A stretch of 16,029 nt of DNA from Gammaproteobacteria bacterium UBA7449 (GTDB lineage: Bacteria > Pseudomonadota > Gammaproteobacteria > Pseudomonadales > Pseudohongiellaceae). Within the stretch, counting starts at the first letter, position 1. Every line of letters begins with the position of its first letter. Location of the stretch: contig DLPV01000004.1 of NCBI GenBank assembly GCA_002477465.1, positions 9,082 to 25,110 of the forward strand, written 5' to 3'. Positions 15,291 through 16,029 of the stretch are shown in pieces. Below the pieces are notes generated by a model. The model made no database searches. It saw nothing but the letters and a program-made list of their open reading frames with translations, and had not been told where the DNA came from. Both the position numbers and the translations under genes were made by a program.

Positions 15291-15892
15291 ATATCCTGAG
15301 TACGTTTAAAAGCAGGTCGTTGCAGCAACGCCTGCAGGTAACGCGTGGTATTGGGCTTATAGCGCTCCGACAATCCCAGCCGCATCCCAAAATGCAGAGC
15401 ATACCCTACCGCAATATCCGCAATAGTAAAACGATCCGCTACCAGGAACTCCTTGCCGTCCAGCGCAGCTTCCACCGCGCGAATTCTGGAGAAAAACCAG
15501 ATCGTATAGTCCTCGACCACCTGGGGATTCATACGCTCCTCCGGTTCCAGTTTGGTGTATCTCAAAATCAAAGCCAGAGGAAAGGTAAAGGTGGCATCGC
15601 TGCGGTAGAGCCAGTTCAGGAAGTCTCCGTATCCCGGCTCATCCGGCGTCACTGCCAGTGGGGTCGGGCCGTACTTCTGCACCAGGTACTGACAGATGCC
15701 AGTGGATTCCGTCAGGGTGATCCCATCATCTGTAAATGCCGGCACTGTGCCAAGGGGATTGATGTCGAGGTAGCCCTCACGCTCGAATCGCGGGGGGAAA
15801 GGCATGATCTCCAGCTCATAATCCAGACCCATCTCTTCCAGACACCACAAGGGGCGCAGGGATCTGGAGTTATAGCAGTGAAACAGCTTCAT
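15272..15892 (-). CDS. glutathione S-transferase family protein
   Basis: A 206-residue cytosolic glutathione S-transferase of usual length. The N-terminal thioredoxin-like domain shows MKLFHCYNSRSLRPLWCLEE (1-20), the cis-Pro segment NPLGTVPAF (45-53) and the glutathione gamma-glutamyl-binding TES (60s). The helical C-terminal domain has the N-capping-box segment FLVADRFTIADI (about 154-165). I start it at 15892, where GGAG lies 8 bases upstream; a longer reading to 15982 would add 30 residues with no family resemblance. It probably conjugates or reduces electrophilic compounds with glutathione. It is first in a likely operon with the EthA-type monooxygenase, 44 bp downstream, suggesting joint handling of an oxidised or electrophilic substrate (inference). 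A 20-bp tandem duplication spans the stop codon. Confidence 0.93.
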   Translation of the reverse strand: MKLFHCYNSRSLRPLWCLEEMGLDYELEIMPFPPRFEREGYLDINPLGTVPAFTDDGITLTESTGICQYLVQKYGPTPLAVTPDEPGYGDFLNWLYRSDATFTFPLALILRYTKLEPEERMNPQVVEDYTIWFFSRIRAVEAALDGKEFLVADRFTIADIAVGYALHFGMRLGLSERYKPNTTRYLQALLQRPAFKRTQDIKASQS

Positions 15893-15993
15893 AGGGTTGG
15901 CTCCGGGACAGCTTGTGTTCCGATTCTCTAACCTTTCACCGTTGCGGTGCAAGTCGTCAAGTCTTGCCTGATTGTTGAGCAAAAATCCCGCTG

Positions 15994-16026
15994 AGCACAG
16001 CCGCTAATCTCAGTGCCTGTGCTTTT
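15994..16026. terminator. possible hairpin terminator at the right edge
   Basis: AGCACAG (15994-16000) pairs with CTGTGCT (16017-16023) across a 16-base loop and is followed on the plus strand by TTTT, with an A-rich run on the other side. The loop is long and the U-tract short, so this is weak. It may end a transcript entering from either side. Confidence 0.3.
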
Positions 16027-16029
16027 AAG

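Noticed and set aside
15260..15931. 223-residue plus-strand ORF
   Set aside because: Antisense of the glutathione S-transferase; no recognisable domain.
15893..15982. 30-residue N-terminal extension of the glutathione S-transferase
   Set aside because: Family proteins begin at the MKLFHCYN segment, and GGAG stands 8 bases before that ATG.

Overview
The window looks like chromosomal DNA of a heterotrophic, aerobic, probably aquatic or marine gammaproteobacterium. It has a PQQ-dependent dehydrogenase, a TonB-dependent receptor, Tat- and Sec-exported enzymes, a secreted S9 peptidase, a Baeyer-Villiger-type monooxygenase and a glutathione S-transferase. The taxonomic placement is inferred from gene content only; no rRNA, tRNA or core marker gene is present.

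Layout, left to right. (1) Positions 1-1928, plus strand: the C-terminal three quarters of a PQQ-dependent dehydrogenase cut by the left edge, then a 110-residue protein of unknown function 20 bp downstream. (2) 1929-2432: a gene-free stretch with an imperfect palindrome of about 200 bp made of two diverged copies of one unit in opposite orientation. (3) 2433-4331, minus strand: a small secreted DUF7282-like protein followed by an amidase-signature hydrolase. (4) 4416-8306, minus strand: a likely three-gene transcript with a HisC-like aminotransferase, a secreted protein of unknown function and a MalY/PatB-like aminotransferase, closed by a clear rho-independent terminator. Both aminotransferases carry twin-arginine signal peptides. 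(5) 8648-10846, plus strand, divergent from that transcript: a TonB-dependent receptor. (6) 11028-13037, minus strand: a secreted S9 prolyl-oligopeptidase-family peptidase, convergent with the receptor. (7) 13313-15892, minus strand: a glutathione S-transferase, an EthA-type FAD monooxygenase and a small putative lipoprotein, closely spaced in that order of transcription.

The most interesting unit is region 4-5. Two different fold-type I PLP enzymes appear to be sent to the periplasm by Tat, with a secreted protein of unknown function encoded between them and an outer-membrane receptor sharing their divergent promoter region. Periplasmic PLP enzymes are known (PvdN and PtaA in pseudomonad pyoverdine maturation), so the working idea is a periplasmic amino-group or C-S bond chemistry pathway acting on a ligand taken up by the receptor. 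This is inference: neither the substrate nor the reaction can be read from the sequence.

No CRISPR array, insertion sequence, integrase, tRNA or rRNA was seen.
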